Part shown: piece by piece, positions 1 to 8,742 of the stretch
Numbering within the stretch: the first letter of the stretch is position 1
How the letters are laid out: every line of letters starts with the position of its first letter
Program-made: the position numbers and the translations under genes
Notes under the pieces: model-generated
What the model was told of the DNA's origin: nothing
The model's database searches: none
Seen by the model: the letters and a program-made list of their open reading frames with translations, nothing else
Assembly (NCBI RefSeq): GCF_008330945.1
Contig: NZ_CP043489.1
Coordinates: 496,001-560,000, forward strand
Reading direction: 5' to 3'
From: Labrys sp. KNU-23
GTDB taxonomy: Bacteria > Pseudomonadota > Alphaproteobacteria > Rhizobiales > Labraceae
DNA length: 64,000 nucleotides

Positions 1-187
1 GCTGCCCGGAGGGCAGAAGTCCTGCCCGGTGGCGATCGTCTGCATGGCCAAATGCGCCCCCGGTGATCCGATCGCGGTAATGGCCCAAGCGCCTCTCTTC
101 GAGACCAGCCGCCTCGCCCCGCCCGGCAACGACCTGGACAGGACGCCCTTCATCACGGCGCCGCCGGACCGTCCTCCCCGCGCCTGA
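1..187 (+). CDS. Hypothetical protein, C-terminal end (start outside window)
   Basis: The reading frame is open from the window edge and ends in TGA at 185-187. The visible tail of about 61 residues contains a cysteine-bearing stretch (KSCPVAIVCMAKCA) and then a proline-rich end without recognisable motifs. It lies on the same strand and just upstream of the metal-efflux genes, so a role in metal handling is possible but is only inferred from position. I do not recognise the family. The following 222 bases up to the FixH-like gene hold one small hairpin (218-240) and no convincing gene. Confidence 0.5.
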   Translation, partial: LPGGQKSCPVAIVCMAKCAPGDPIAVMAQAPLFETSRLAPPGNDLDRTPFITAPPDRPPRA

Positions 188-409
188 ATTCATCCGCGCC
201 CCGTACAGGGGCAGTCCGTCCGGCGCCTTCGAGGCCGGACAGCCGTAGCGGCCGTCGACTCTCCTCCAGAGCAAAGCGGGTCCAGGCGTGAACGCCTGTC
301 GATCCCGGCTTTCGCTCCGACGCGTCCTTGCGTTTTTCGTCGATTACGGCGGATCGCAAAGGCTTGGGAGACGTTCGCCGGCCAGGGATGAATCCGGAAT
401 ATTTCAGAC

Positions 410-814
410 ATGACGTCATTTCGCACCAACCGCCTCGCCCTTGCGGCAGTGATCGGCCTTGCCTGCGCAAGCGCCTCCCCCGCGCGAGCCGATATCGCAG
501 ACTACGAATTTCAACTCGTCCAGCCCGAGGTCAAGCTGAACGAGACATCGGAGATCGCCGTACGCCTCGTCGACAGGCGCTCTGGCCAGCCTGTCCCCAA
601 CGCGGTGATTTTCGCCCAGCGCGTCGACATGGCGCCGGACGGCATGGCGGGGATGAAGGCTCCGATCGAAGCCATCGCATCCGATGAACCCGGCATCTAT
701 CGATTCAAGGCAAGGCTGAGCATGGAGGGCGGCTGGCGGCTGTCGCTCGCCGCCAAGCTCCAGGGCGAAACCGGAACGCTCGAAAGCAGGCTCGTCTTCA
801 GGGCCGTGCCATGA
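410..814 (+). CDS. FixH/YtkA-like periplasmic protein of metal efflux operon
   Basis: This 134-residue protein has an N-terminal signal peptide (residues about 1-27, ending ASPARA) followed by a beta-rich domain resembling the FixH/YtkA-like family: a conserved-looking stretch 'RLVDRRSGQPVPNA', a methionine-containing segment (MAPDGMAGM), and an end typical of the fold, 'GGWRLSLAAKL'. Proteins of this type often precede CusB/CusA pairs in alphaproteobacteria, where they are thought to help metal handling in the periplasm; that role is inferred. Its stop overlaps the start of the adaptor gene by 4 nt (ATGA), so the two are very probably translationally coupled. Confidence 0.75.
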   Translation: MTSFRTNRLALAAVIGLACASASPARADIADYEFQLVQPEVKLNETSEIAVRLVDRRSGQPVPNAVIFAQRVDMAPDGMAGMKAPIEAIASDEPGIYRFKARLSMEGGWRLSLAAKLQGETGTLESRLVFRAVP

Positions 815-2247
815 GCCGCGTCGGTCGAACAAGCCTCGTCCTCATCGCGATCATCGCGGCAGGAACCGGCGGCTATTGGGCAGGCCGGCATAGCCCGGCC
901 CTTTCCGCTGCGGCCTGGCAGCAAATGCTCACACTGACCGGCGGGCCTTCGTCGCCCATGGCGAGCGCGGCAGCAGGGTCTGCCGGGCCGGTGATCTATT
1001 ATCGCGCGCCCGATGGATCTCCCGCCTATTCGGCAACGCCGGCCAGGACAGCCGATGGCCGCGGCTTCGTCGCCGTCCACGCCAGCGAGGAGGTAAGCTT
1101 CGACGAGAAGCCTGCCGACGCGCCCCCGGCACCCGCCGTCGCAGCCCCCCGTCCCATCCTTTATTACCGCAACCCCATGGGCCTGGCAGACACGTCGCCG
1201 GTTCCGAAGAAGGATTCCATGGGCATGGACTACATCGCCGTCCATGCCGGGGAAGAACCGGAAACGGGAACCGTCAAGGTCGCAGCAGGCAGGCAGCAGC
1301 AGACGGGCGTCCGTACCGAGATCGCGGCAATGCGCGCCCTCGTCCGGCCCGTGCGCGTCCCGGGCAGCGTGCAGCTCGACGAGCGTCGCATCGGCGTGGT
1401 CGCCACGCGTTCGGATGCCTTCATCACCAAGGTCTCGGATGTGACGACGGGCGATCGGATCGCCAGGGGCGAACCGCTTCTTCAGCTCTACTCGCCCGAA
1501 ATCGCTGCTGCCGGCGCCCAGTTCCTCACCGAGCTTGGCAATGGCGGGCGTGGCGGAACAGGCGGCGCACGACAGCGGCTGGAAAATCTCGGCGTCGCTC
1601 CCGAAGCCATCGCCGAACTCGAACGAAACCGGAAGGTGCCGCCGGCAATGACGTGGCGAGCCCAGCGAGACGGCATCGTGCTCCAGCGCAACGCGACCGA
1701 GGGCATGAAGGCCGCGCCCGGCGACATCCTCTTCCGCCTCGCCGACATCTCGACCGTGTGGGTGCTGGCCGATGTGCCCGAATATCAGCTCGGCGCCATC
1801 AGGCCCGGAGCCCCCGCGACCGTCCGGATCCGCAGTCTGCCCGGCCGCGTCTTCGAGGGACGGATCGCGCTGATCTATCCCGAAGTGGTCAAGGAGACGC
1901 GCACCGCCAAGGTGCGGATCGAGTTGCAGAACCCGGAAGGCCTTCTGCTGCCGGACATGTATGCCGATGTCGACATTGCAACCGGCGACGCGACGAAGGT
2001 GGTGACCGTCTCCGACAGCGCCGTGATCGACACCGGCACGCACCAAACGGTCATCCTTGCCAGGGGAGACGGGCGTTTCCAGCCGCGAGAAGTCAAAGTC
2101 GGCGCCCAGGGCGGCGGCTTCGTCGAGATCCGCGACGGCGTTGCGGCCGGTGACCGCGTGGTGACGGCCGCCACCTTCCTCATCGATGCCGAAAGCAACC
2201 TCAAGGCGGCGCTGAACGGCATGACCAGCCCGGAGGCCACGCCATGA
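811..2247 (+). CDS. CusB-like efflux RND periplasmic adaptor subunit
   Basis: This 478-residue membrane fusion protein bridges an inner-membrane RND pump and an outer-membrane channel. An N-terminal hydrophobic anchor (residues about 7-25) is followed by two tandem copies of the small heavy-metal-binding domain: a degenerate copy near residues 65-95 (starting VIYYRAPDG) and a canonical one near 110-145 (YYRNPMGLAD ... DSMGMDYIAVH). The hairpin, lipoyl and beta-barrel domains follow (for example QLYSPEIAAAGAQF and GDILFRLADISTVWVLADV). Length fits the CusB family. The gene overlaps both neighbours by 4 nt. By family and by the pump it precedes, the substrate is probably Cu(I)/Ag(I). No outer-membrane TolC/CusC partner is present downstream; it may lie before the window. 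Confidence 0.9.
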   Translation: MSRVGRTSLVLIAIIAAGTGGYWAGRHSPALSAAAWQQMLTLTGGPSSPMASAAAGSAGPVIYYRAPDGSPAYSATPARTADGRGFVAVHASEEVSFDEKPADAPPAPAVAAPRPILYYRNPMGLADTSPVPKKDSMGMDYIAVHAGEEPETGTVKVAAGRQQQTGVRTEIAAMRALVRPVRVPGSVQLDERRIGVVATRSDAFITKVSDVTTGDRIARGEPLLQLYSPEIAAAGAQFLTELGNGGRGGTGGARQRLENLGVAPEAIAELERNRKVPPAMTWRAQRDGIVLQRNATEGMKAAPGDILFRLADISTVWVLADVPEYQLGAIRPGAPATVRIRSLPGRVFEGRIALIYPEVVKETRTAKVRIELQNPEGLLLPDMYADVDIATGDATKVVTVSDSAVIDTGTHQTVILARGDGRFQPREVKVGAQGGGFVEIRDGVAAGDRVVTAATFLIDAESNLKAALNGMTSPEATP

Positions 2248-5200
2248 TCGCCCGGCTGATCGCCTGGTCCGCACGCAACCTCGTGCTGATCTTCGTCGGC
2301 ACCGCCTTTGCCGTGGCGGCCGGCCTCTATGCGCTGAAGGCCCTGCCCCTCGACGCCATCCCCGATCTCTCCGACGTACAGGTCATCGTCTACACCGATT
2401 ATGCCGGCCAGGCCCCGCAGGTCGTCGAGGACCAGGTCACCTATCCGCTGACGACAGCGATGCTGACGGTCCCGAAGTCGAAGGTAGTGCGCGGCTTCTC
2501 CTTCTTCGGCGTCTCCTTCGTCTATGTGATCTTCGAAGACGGTACCGATCCCTACTGGGCGCGCAGCCGGGTTCTCGAATATCTCAACGCAGCGGCGCAG
2601 CGCCTTCCCGCCGGCGTAACGCCAAGCCTCGGTCCTGATGCCACCGGGGTCGGTTGGGTCTATCAATATGCCGTTACTTCCAAGGACATGTCGCTTGCCG
2701 AACTGCGCTCGCTGCAGGATTGGAAGCTGCGCTATGCCGCCTCCAAGGCGGAAGGCGTGGCCGAGGTCGCCGGCGTCGGCGGCTTCGTCAAGCAATACAG
2801 CATCGTGGTGGATCCGTTGCGGCTGCGAGCCCAGGGCATCTCCCTGTCGACGGTGCGCGACGCCGTGCGGGCCAGCAATCGCGACGTAGGCGGGCGCACG
2901 CTGGAACTTTCCGAATTCGAATTCATGGTGCGCGGCCGCGGCTACGTCAAATCACCGGCCGATCTCGAGAACATCGTGCTCAGGACCAGCGCCGGCGTAC
3001 CGCTGCGTCTCAAGAACGTCGCCCGCGTCGAAATCGGGCCGGACGAACGCCGCGGCATCACCGAACTCAACGGCGAGGGAGAAGTGGCCGGCGGCATCGT
3101 CCTGCAGCGCTTCGGCGCCAATGCCCTGACCGTCATCGACAATGCCAAGCAACGCCTGGCGGAGATCGCGGCAAGCCTGCCCAAGGGAACCGAGATCGTC
3201 CCGGTCTATGATCGCTCCCACCTGATCGAAGCGGCGATCGAGACGCTCAAGGGAACGCTGTTCGAGGAAAGCGTCATCGTCGCCCTCGTCTGCATCATAT
3301 TCCTGCTTCACCTGCGCAGCGCCCTGGTCGCCATCCTCATGCTGCCCGTCGGCATCCTCATGGCCTTCGGCGCCATGAAGCTGATCGGCCTCGGCTCCAA
3401 CATCATGAGTCTCGGCGGCATCGCCATTGCCGTCGGCGCCATGATCGATGCCGCCATCGTCATGATCGAGAACGCGCATAAGCATCTCGAACGTGCTGCG
3501 CCCGGCCAGTCCCGCGTTCAGATCCTCGTCAATGCGGCAAGTGAGGTCGGCCCGGCCCTGTTCTTCAGCCTGCTGATCATCACCGTCTCCTTCCTGCCCA
3601 TCTTCACGCTGGAATCGCAGGAGGGGCGCCTGTTCGGGCCGCTCGCCTTCACCAAGACCTTCGCGATGGCCGCCGCCGCCCTCCTGTCGGTCACGCTAGT
3701 GCCGGCGCTGATGGTGGTGTTCGTGCGCGGCAGGATCATTCCTGAGCACAGGAATCCGATCAACCGTCTCCTGATCTGGCTCTACCGACCGGTCATTCGC
3801 GGGGTCCTGAAAGCCAAGATTCTCACCATCATTCTCGCCGTGGCGGCGCTGGCCGTCAGCATCTGGCCCGCGCGCCAGCTCGGCTCCGAATTCATGCCGT
3901 CGTTGGACGAGGGAACCCTGATGTATATGCCGACCACCCTGCCCGGCATCTCGATCACCAAGGCCGGCGAATTACTGCAGATGCAGGACCGCATCATCAA
4001 ATCGTTCCCCGAGGTTGCCTCGGTCTACGGCAAGGCGGGACGCGCCGCGACGGCAACCGACCCCGCCCCCACCGAAATGTTCGAGACCATCATCAATCTC
4101 AAGCCCAAGGAGCAATGGCGGCCGGGCATCACCCTCGACGGCCTCAAGTCCGAGATGGACAAGGCCCTGCAATTTCCCGGCGTATCCAACGCCTGGACCA
4201 TGCCGATCCGCGCCCGTATCGACATGCTCTCGACCGGCATTCGAACACCGGTCGGCGTCAAGGTCTTCGGCACGGATCTCGCCGAGATGGAAAAGATCGC
4301 CCGTCAGATCGAGGCCATTCTCAAAACCGTGCCGGGCACCTCCAGCGCCTATGCCGAGCGGGTCATCGGCGGCTATTATCTCGACATCGTGCCGGACCGG
4401 GACGCACTCGGCCGCTACGGGCTCGCCGTGGGCGATGTCCAGGACGTCATCGCCACGGCACTCGGCGGCGAGACCGTGACCACGACCGTCGAGGGACGGG
4501 AACGCTACGGCGTGAACATCCGCTATCCGCGCGATCTGCGTTCCAGTCGCCAGGCCATTGTCGCCGATGTGCAGGTTCCCCTCCCGGGTGGTGGCACGAT
4601 CCCGCTGGGCGAGGTGGCGAAGGTCGAACTGACGCGGGGTGCGACCTCCATCCGCACGGAGAACGGCCAGCTCGCAACCTATATCTTCGTCGACATCGAC
4701 GGGCGCGATCTCGGCGGCTATGTCGCCGAGGCGCAGAAGGCCGTGGCTGCGAAAATCGTGCTGCCGCCGGGCTATTCGGTCGGATGGAGCGGCCAATATG
4801 AATATCTTCAGCGGGCCGAAGCCCGGATGAAGATCGTGGTGCCGGTCACGCTGCTGATCATCTTCCTGCTGCTCTATCTCAACTTCCGCAGCCTGACGGA
4901 AACGCTGATCGTCATGCTGTCGCTGCCCTTTGCCCTGGTCGGCGGCATCTGGCTGATGTGGTGGCTCGGCTTCAACATGTCCGTTGCCGTCGCCGTCGGC
5001 TTCATCGCGCTGGCCGGCGTCGCGGCGGAGACCGGCGTCGTCATGCTGATCTACCTGCAGCAAGCCCTGGCCGAGGTGAAGGCGGAGCGATCCCGCAAGG
5101 ACCAGCCTTTCACCAGGGCGGATCTTCGCGAGGCGATCATGCTGGGTGCGGTGGAACGGGTTCGCCCCAAGATGATGACGGTCATCGCCATCATGGCCGG

Positions 5201-5417
5201 GCTCATCCCCATCCTGTGGAGCACGGGCGCCGGATCGGAGGTGATGCAGCGCATCGCGGTTCCCATGATCGGCGGGATGGTGTCATCGACCCTGCTGACC
5301 CTGGTGGTCATCCCCGCCATCTACGGCATTATCAAGGGATGGCGCCTGCCCACCGGCCGGCAGCAGGAGACGGATGCCGTGACACCCGCCCCTGCAGTCG
5401 AGCATCGGGCTGCATAA
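2244..5417 (+). CDS. cusA: CusA-type heavy-metal RND efflux pump
   Basis: This 1057-residue inner-membrane pump of the heavy-metal RND family exports metal ions using the proton gradient. The usual RND layout is visible: an N-terminal membrane helix, large periplasmic loops, and two blocks of membrane helices (for example near residues 340-490 and 870-1040). The three methionines that form the Cu/Ag site of E. coli CusA (573, 623, 672) align with Met562 (LMYMPTTLPG), Met612 (TEMFET) and Met661 (RIDMLSTG), all present and with the same spacing. This supports Cu(I)/Ag(I) as substrate over divalent ions. It is the last gene of the FixH-CusB-CusA operon and overlaps the adaptor gene by 4 nt. The symbol denotes family, not proven orthology. 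Confidence 0.93.
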   Translation: MIARLIAWSARNLVLIFVGTAFAVAAGLYALKALPLDAIPDLSDVQVIVYTDYAGQAPQVVEDQVTYPLTTAMLTVPKSKVVRGFSFFGVSFVYVIFEDGTDPYWARSRVLEYLNAAAQRLPAGVTPSLGPDATGVGWVYQYAVTSKDMSLAELRSLQDWKLRYAASKAEGVAEVAGVGGFVKQYSIVVDPLRLRAQGISLSTVRDAVRASNRDVGGRTLELSEFEFMVRGRGYVKSPADLENIVLRTSAGVPLRLKNVARVEIGPDERRGITELNGEGEVAGGIVLQRFGANALTVIDNAKQRLAEIAASLPKGTEIVPVYDRSHLIEAAIETLKGTLFEESVIVALVCIIFLLHLRSALVAILMLPVGILMAFGAMKLIGLGSNIMSLGGIAIAVGAMIDAAIVMIENAHKHLERAAPGQSRVQILVNAASEVGPALFFSLLIITVSFLPIFTLESQEGRLFGPLAFTKTFAMAAAALLSVTLVPALMVVFVRGRIIPEHRNPINRLLIWLYRPVIRGVLKAKILTIILAVAALAVSIWPARQLGSEFMPSLDEGTLMYMPTTLPGISITKAGELLQMQDRIIKSFPEVASVYGKAGRAATATDPAPTEMFETIINLKPKEQWRPGITLDGLKSEMDKALQFPGVSNAWTMPIRARIDMLSTGIRTPVGVKVFGTDLAEMEKIARQIEAILKTVPGTSSAYAERVIGGYYLDIVPDRDALGRYGLAVGDVQDVIATALGGETVTTTVEGRERYGVNIRYPRDLRSSRQAIVADVQVPLPGGGTIPLGEVAKVELTRGATSIRTENGQLATYIFVDIDGRDLGGYVAEAQKAVAAKIVLPPGYSVGWSGQYEYLQRAEARMKIVVPVTLLIIFLLLYLNFRSLTETLIVMLSLPFALVGGIWLMWWLGFNMSVAVAVGFIALAGVAAETGVVMLIYLQQALAEVKAERSRKDQPFTRADLREAIMLGAVERVRPKMMTVIAIMAGLIPILWSTGAGSEVMQRIAVPMIGGMVSSTLLTLVVIPAIYGIIKGWRLPTGRQQETDAVTPAPAVEHRAA

Positions 5418-5420
5418 GGA

Positions 5421-5444
5421 CGCGCCAAGCTTCGGTCAGGCGCG
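5421..5444. terminator. Small hairpin between convergent cusA-like and marR genes
   Basis: Arms CGCGCC (5421-5426) and GGCGCG (5439-5444) flank a 12-nt loop in the 28-nt gap between two convergent stop codons. There is no T-run on either strand, so a function as terminator is only suggested by position. Confidence 0.3.
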
Positions 5445-5445
5445 C

Positions 5446-5880
5446 TCAACGCAGATCCATGCTGGCTTCGAGCTTGTCGAGGCCCTGCAACAGTGCCTCG
5501 GCCTCCGGGCCGAGGGCTGCCAGCAAGGCTGCTTCGAAAGCCAGCGCCCGCGGCACGATCTCGGCATAGACCCGCCGCCCCAGCGGCGAGAGGCTGAGGA
5601 TCTCCTCGCGCCTGTCCTCCACGCTCTCGCGGCGCTTGAGCCAGCGGCGTTCCTCCAGTGCCCGCACGGCGCGGCTGACCTTGGTCTTGTGCATGGAAGA
5701 ATGGGCGCCGATCGCCTTCGCGCCCATCTCATCGAATTCGCCCAATGTCGCCAGCACCCGCCACTCGGGCACGGTCAGGTCGTGCTCCGGCCCGTAGACG
5801 GTGCGAAAATCGCGCGACACGGCGGCGCCGATGCGGTTGAGCCGGTAGGGCAGAAAGTTCTCGAGCGTGAGCTTGGCCAT
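5446..5880 (-). CDS. MarR family regulator of homogentisate genes
   Basis: This 144-residue protein has the MarR layout: an N-terminal dimerisation helix, then a winged helix-turn-helix (LTVPEWRVLATLGEF ... ALEERRWLKRRES) and the wing DRREEILSLSPLGRRV. MarR proteins are dimeric repressors released by small aromatic or phenolic ligands. The gene is divergent from the transporter and the homogentisate genes, with a repeated GTTACA-type motif in the shared promoter region (5890-5918) and again before hmgA, so it most likely represses this catabolic cluster and itself. A homogentisate-related ligand is an inference from context. Confidence 0.88.
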   Translation of the reverse strand: MAKLTLENFLPYRLNRIGAAVSRDFRTVYGPEHDLTVPEWRVLATLGEFDEMGAKAIGAHSSMHKTKVSRAVRALEERRWLKRRESVEDRREEILSLSPLGRRVYAEIVPRALAFEAALLAALGPEAEALLQGLDKLEASMDLR

Positions 5881-5889
5881 GCTTTGATA

Positions 5890-5918
5890 GTTACATTATC
5901 GACAGTTACAACTGCAAC
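5890..5918. promoter_or_regulatory. Putative MarR operator, marR-MFS divergent promoter
   Basis: GTTACAACTGCAAC at 5905-5918 is an imperfect palindrome (10 of 14 positions symmetric). A weaker partner starting GTTACA lies exactly 15 bp upstream at 5890-5903. The main copy matches a 14-mer upstream of hmgA (7334-7347) at 12 of 14 positions. The site starts about 10 nt from the marR start codon, consistent with autorepression. Confidence 0.6.
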
Positions 5919-5987
5919 TTCATAAACGAGCGGCCGCTTCTCGACGTGTGGTCGCATAACCAAAGATCCGCGACCGGGAGGATGAAG

Positions 5988-7331
5988 ATGGCTTCGATGG
6001 CGTCCCGCCTGAAGGTGATGCTTGCCGCCACATTGGGCTCGACACTGGAATGGTATGATTTCTTCATCTTCGCCGCGAGCACTGTGCTCGTCTTCAACAA
6101 GGTGTTCTTTCCAGCCGACGATCCCTTCGTCGGCACCCTGCTCGGCCTCGGCACCTTTGCCGCCGGCTTCCTCGCCCGCCCCTTCGGCGGCGTCGTCTTC
6201 GGCGTGATCGGCGACCGGCTCGGCCGCAAGAACACGCTGATCGTCAGCCTGTTGATGATGGGCGTGGCCACCGTCGCCATCGGCCTCCTGCCGACTTATG
6301 AGACCATCGGCGTCGCCGCTCCCCTCCTACTCCTGCTCATCCGCATCTTCCAGGGCGTTGCGGTCGGCGGCGAGGCAACCGGCGCGCTGACCATCGTGGC
6401 CGAATCCATGCCAGCCCGGCATCGCGGTTTCTGGACCAGCTTTCCGATGGCAAGCGGCCCGGCCGCCAATGTCCTCGCCCTCGGCATTCTCGGCCTCGTC
6501 CAGCTCTGGCTCGGCGAGGAGGCGTTCCTGGCGTGGGGCTGGCGCATTCCCTTCCTGCTGTCGATCGTGCTGATCGCCCTCGGCTTCTGGGCCCGCCGGC
6601 AGGTCGATGAATCGCCAGCCTTCCTCGAGATCAAGGCTGAAACCGAAATCGCCCGTGCCCCGCTGGCCGAAGCCTTTGCCACCCAGAAATCCTCGATGGC
6701 CAAAGTCTTCTTCGTCAAGGCAGCCGAGAACACACTGCTCTATCTGTTCTCGACCTTCGTCCTGCTGCTGGCAACGACCCGGCTCGGGCTGAGCCGGGCC
6801 CAGGCCATCGATGTCGTCCTCGTTGCCTCGCTCGCCTCTTTGCCCGTCATCCTCGGCTCGGGCTGGCTCAGCGACCGTATCGGGCGCCGCCCCGTGATGA
6901 TCGCGGGTTTCATCGGTGCCACGATTGCCGCTTTTGCCCTGTTCACCCTGGTGCAGGGCGCGGCGCCATCAGCTCTCTACCTTCGAGCCGTCCTGGCCCT
7001 GTGCACCCACGGGTTCCTCCTCGGCGGCCTTGCCCCCTATGTCACCGAGATGTTCCCGACACGCGTGCGCTACACCGCCCTTTCCGCTTCCTACCAGGCT
7101 GCCTCCATGCTCGGCGGTTCGGTCGCCCCGCTGATCGGTGCCCTGCTGATCGAGCGCACGGGCACGCCGATGTCGGTCGCCATCTACGCCGCGCTGATGG
7201 TGGTGCCGGCCTTGCTCGTGCTCATATTGACGCCGGAGACCCGTGGTAGAGCTACGGATGGCGATGCCTCCAGCCAGCCTGGCGTCGGCCCCTTCGGGCA
7301 GGAGGACCTGCGGCACAGGCCGCAACTTTGA
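5988..7331 (+). CDS. MFS transporter (metabolite:H+ symporter type), likely aromatic acid uptake
   Basis: This protein of 447 residues has about 12 membrane helices and the signatures of the metabolite/H+ symporter branch of the major facilitator superfamily: [14 protein letters not shown] at the N-terminus, [10 protein letters not shown] after helix 2, and [14 protein letters not shown]. The start at 5988 is chosen because GGGAGG at 5976-5981 lies 6 nt before it; the ATG at 5982 abuts that site, and an upstream in-frame GTG at 5946 has no ribosome site. Being first in line with hmgA, fahA and maiA, it probably imports homogentisate or a precursor such as a phenylacetate or phenylpyruvate; the substrate is inferred. 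The last ~25 residues are a hydrophilic tail. Confidence 0.88.
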   Translation: MASMASRLKVMLAATLGSTLEWYDFFIFAASTVLVFNKVFFPADDPFVGTLLGLGTFAAGFLARPFGGVVFGVIGDRLGRKNTLIVSLLMMGVATVAIGLLPTYETIGVAAPLLLLLIRIFQGVAVGGEATGALTIVAESMPARHRGFWTSFPMASGPAANVLALGILGLVQLWLGEEAFLAWGWRIPFLLSIVLIALGFWARRQVDESPAFLEIKAETEIARAPLAEAFATQKSSMAKVFFVKAAENTLLYLFSTFVLLLATTRLGLSRAQAIDVVLVASLASLPVILGSGWLSDRIGRRPVMIAGFIGATIAAFALFTLVQGAAPSALYLRAVLALCTHGFLLGGLAPYVTEMFPTRVRYTALSASYQAASMLGGSVAPLIGALLIERTGTPMSVAIYAALMVVPALLVLILTPETRGRATDGDASSQPGVGPFGQEDLRHRPQL

Positions 7332-7333
7332 TG

Positions 7334-7347
7334 GTTACAAACGCAAC
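7334..7347. promoter_or_regulatory. Putative MarR operator upstream of hmgA
   Basis: GTTACAAACGCAAC lies 2 nt after the transporter stop codon and 36 nt before the hmgA start. It differs from the marR-promoter copy at only two central positions. An AT-rich stretch (ATTATATC, 7349-7356) just downstream could be a -10 region, so hmgA-fahA-maiA may have its own repressed promoter. Confidence 0.6.
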
Positions 7348-7383
7348 GATTATATCAGGAACGTTCGAATTCAGGAGGTGACC

Positions 7384-8742
7384 ATGAATCTCCAGTCTCC
7401 CCGACCAGACAACGATCGAAAAGGCGAGGCCGTCAGTGCCATCCAGGCCGGCTACATGTCGGGCTTCGGCAACGGCTTCGAGACCGAGGCACTGCCGGGC
7501 GCCCTGCCCCTTGGCCGCAATTCCCCGCAGCGCTGCGCCTATGGGCTATATGCCGAGCAGCTCAGCGGCTCGCCCTTCACGGCGCCGCGCACCACCAACG
7601 AGCGCTCCTGGCTCTACCGTATCCGCCCGACGGTGAGCCATTGGGGTGCATTCGCCAAGGCCGATATCGGGCTCTGGCGCACCGCACCCGCCCCCGAGGT
7701 CGAAGTTCCGATCGCGCCGCTGCGCTGGGATCCGCTCCCGATCCCGGCCGGGCCGGTTTCCTTCCTCGAAGGCGTGCGAACCCTGACCACGGCGGGCGAT
7801 GCCGCCAGCCATGCCGGCATGGGCGCGCATGTCTATCTGATCACCCGCTCGATGGTGGACGAATATTTCTACGATGCCGACGGCGAACTGCTCTTCGTAC
7901 CGCAGCAGGGCTCGCTGCGCGTTTGGACCGAGTTCGGAATCATCGATATCGAGCCGGGCGAGATCGCGGTCATCCCGCGCGGCGTCAAGATCCGGGTCGA
8001 GCTCGTGGACGGCCCGGCGCGCGGCTATCTGTGCGAGAATTACGGCGGCGCCCTCACGCTTCCCGAGCGCGGCCCGATCGGCGCCAACTGCCTGGCCAAT
8101 CCGCGAGACTTCCTCACCCCGGTCGCCGCCTATGAGGACAGGGAGGTACCTTCCCGCCTCTACGTCAAATGGGGCGGCACCCTATGGGCTGCTGCCATCG
8201 GCCAGTCGCCGCTCGACGTAGTGGCCTGGCATGGCAATTATGCGCCCTACAAATATGACCTCAGGCGCTATTCGCCGGTTGGCCCGGTGCTCTACGACCA
8301 TGCCGATCCGTCGATCTTCACAGTGCTGACCTCGCCCTCTGAAACACCCGGCACCGCCAATATCGACTTCGTGATCTTCCCGGATCGCTGGCTGGTGGCC
8401 GAGAACACCTTCCGCCCACCCTGGTACCACATGAACGTGATGAGCGAATTCATGGGCCTGGTCTATGGCCAGTACGACGCCAAGACAGGCGGCGGCTTCG
8501 TACCCGGCGGCGCCTCGCTGCACAACATGATGCTGCCCCACGGCCCCGATCTGGATGCCTTCGAGAAGGCTTCTCATGTCGAACTCAAGCCGCACCGCCT
8601 CGAAAACACCCTGGCCTTCATGTTCGAATGCCGGTTCCCACAGCGCGTATCCGCCTATGCGGCCGGCTCGGAGGCCCTGCAGAAGGACTATGGCGGCTAC
8701 GGCCACAAGATGACCAAGCATTTCGATCCGAGCAGGCCCTGA
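7384..8742 (+). CDS. hmgA: Homogentisate 1,2-dioxygenase
   Basis: The enzyme opens the ring of homogentisate with O2 to give 4-maleylacetoacetate, the central step of tyrosine and phenylalanine breakdown. The 452-residue product has the full family length, with [20 protein letters not shown] at its N-terminus. The non-haem iron ligands known from the human enzyme (His335, Glu341, His371) correspond to His349 and Glu355 in [12 protein letters not shown] and His386 in MMLPHGPD. The start at 7384 is set by AGGAGGTG at 7373-7380; the longer open frame upstream overlaps the transporter. The stop codon shares one base with the fahA start. Confidence 0.97.
   Translation: MNLQSPRPDNDRKGEAVSAIQAGYMSGFGNGFETEALPGALPLGRNSPQRCAYGLYAEQLSGSPFTAPRTTNERSWLYRIRPTVSHWGAFAKADIGLWRTAPAPEVEVPIAPLRWDPLPIPAGPVSFLEGVRTLTTAGDAASHAGMGAHVYLITRSMVDEYFYDADGELLFVPQQGSLRVWTEFGIIDIEPGEIAVIPRGVKIRVELVDGPARGYLCENYGGALTLPERGPIGANCLANPRDFLTPVAAYEDREVPSRLYVKWGGTLWAAAIGQSPLDVVAWHGNYAPYKYDLRRYSPVGPVLYDHADPSIFTVLTSPSETPGTANIDFVIFPDRWLVAENTFRPPWYHMNVMSEFMGLVYGQYDAKTGGGFVPGGASLHNMMLPHGPDLDAFEKASHVELKPHRLENTLAFMFECRFPQRVSAYAAGSEALQKDYGGYGHKMTKHFDPSRP

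Noticed and set aside
697..2274. 525-codon open frame on the - strand opposite the CusB-like gene
   Set aside because: It is an antisense shadow caused by high GC; the product is low-complexity (His, Gly, Asp, Arg rich) and matches nothing, while the + strand frame has clear CusB features.
5946..5987. Upstream GTG start for the MFS transporter
   Set aside because: No ribosome site; the GGGAGG at 5976-5981 points to 5988, and the extra residues do not fit the family.
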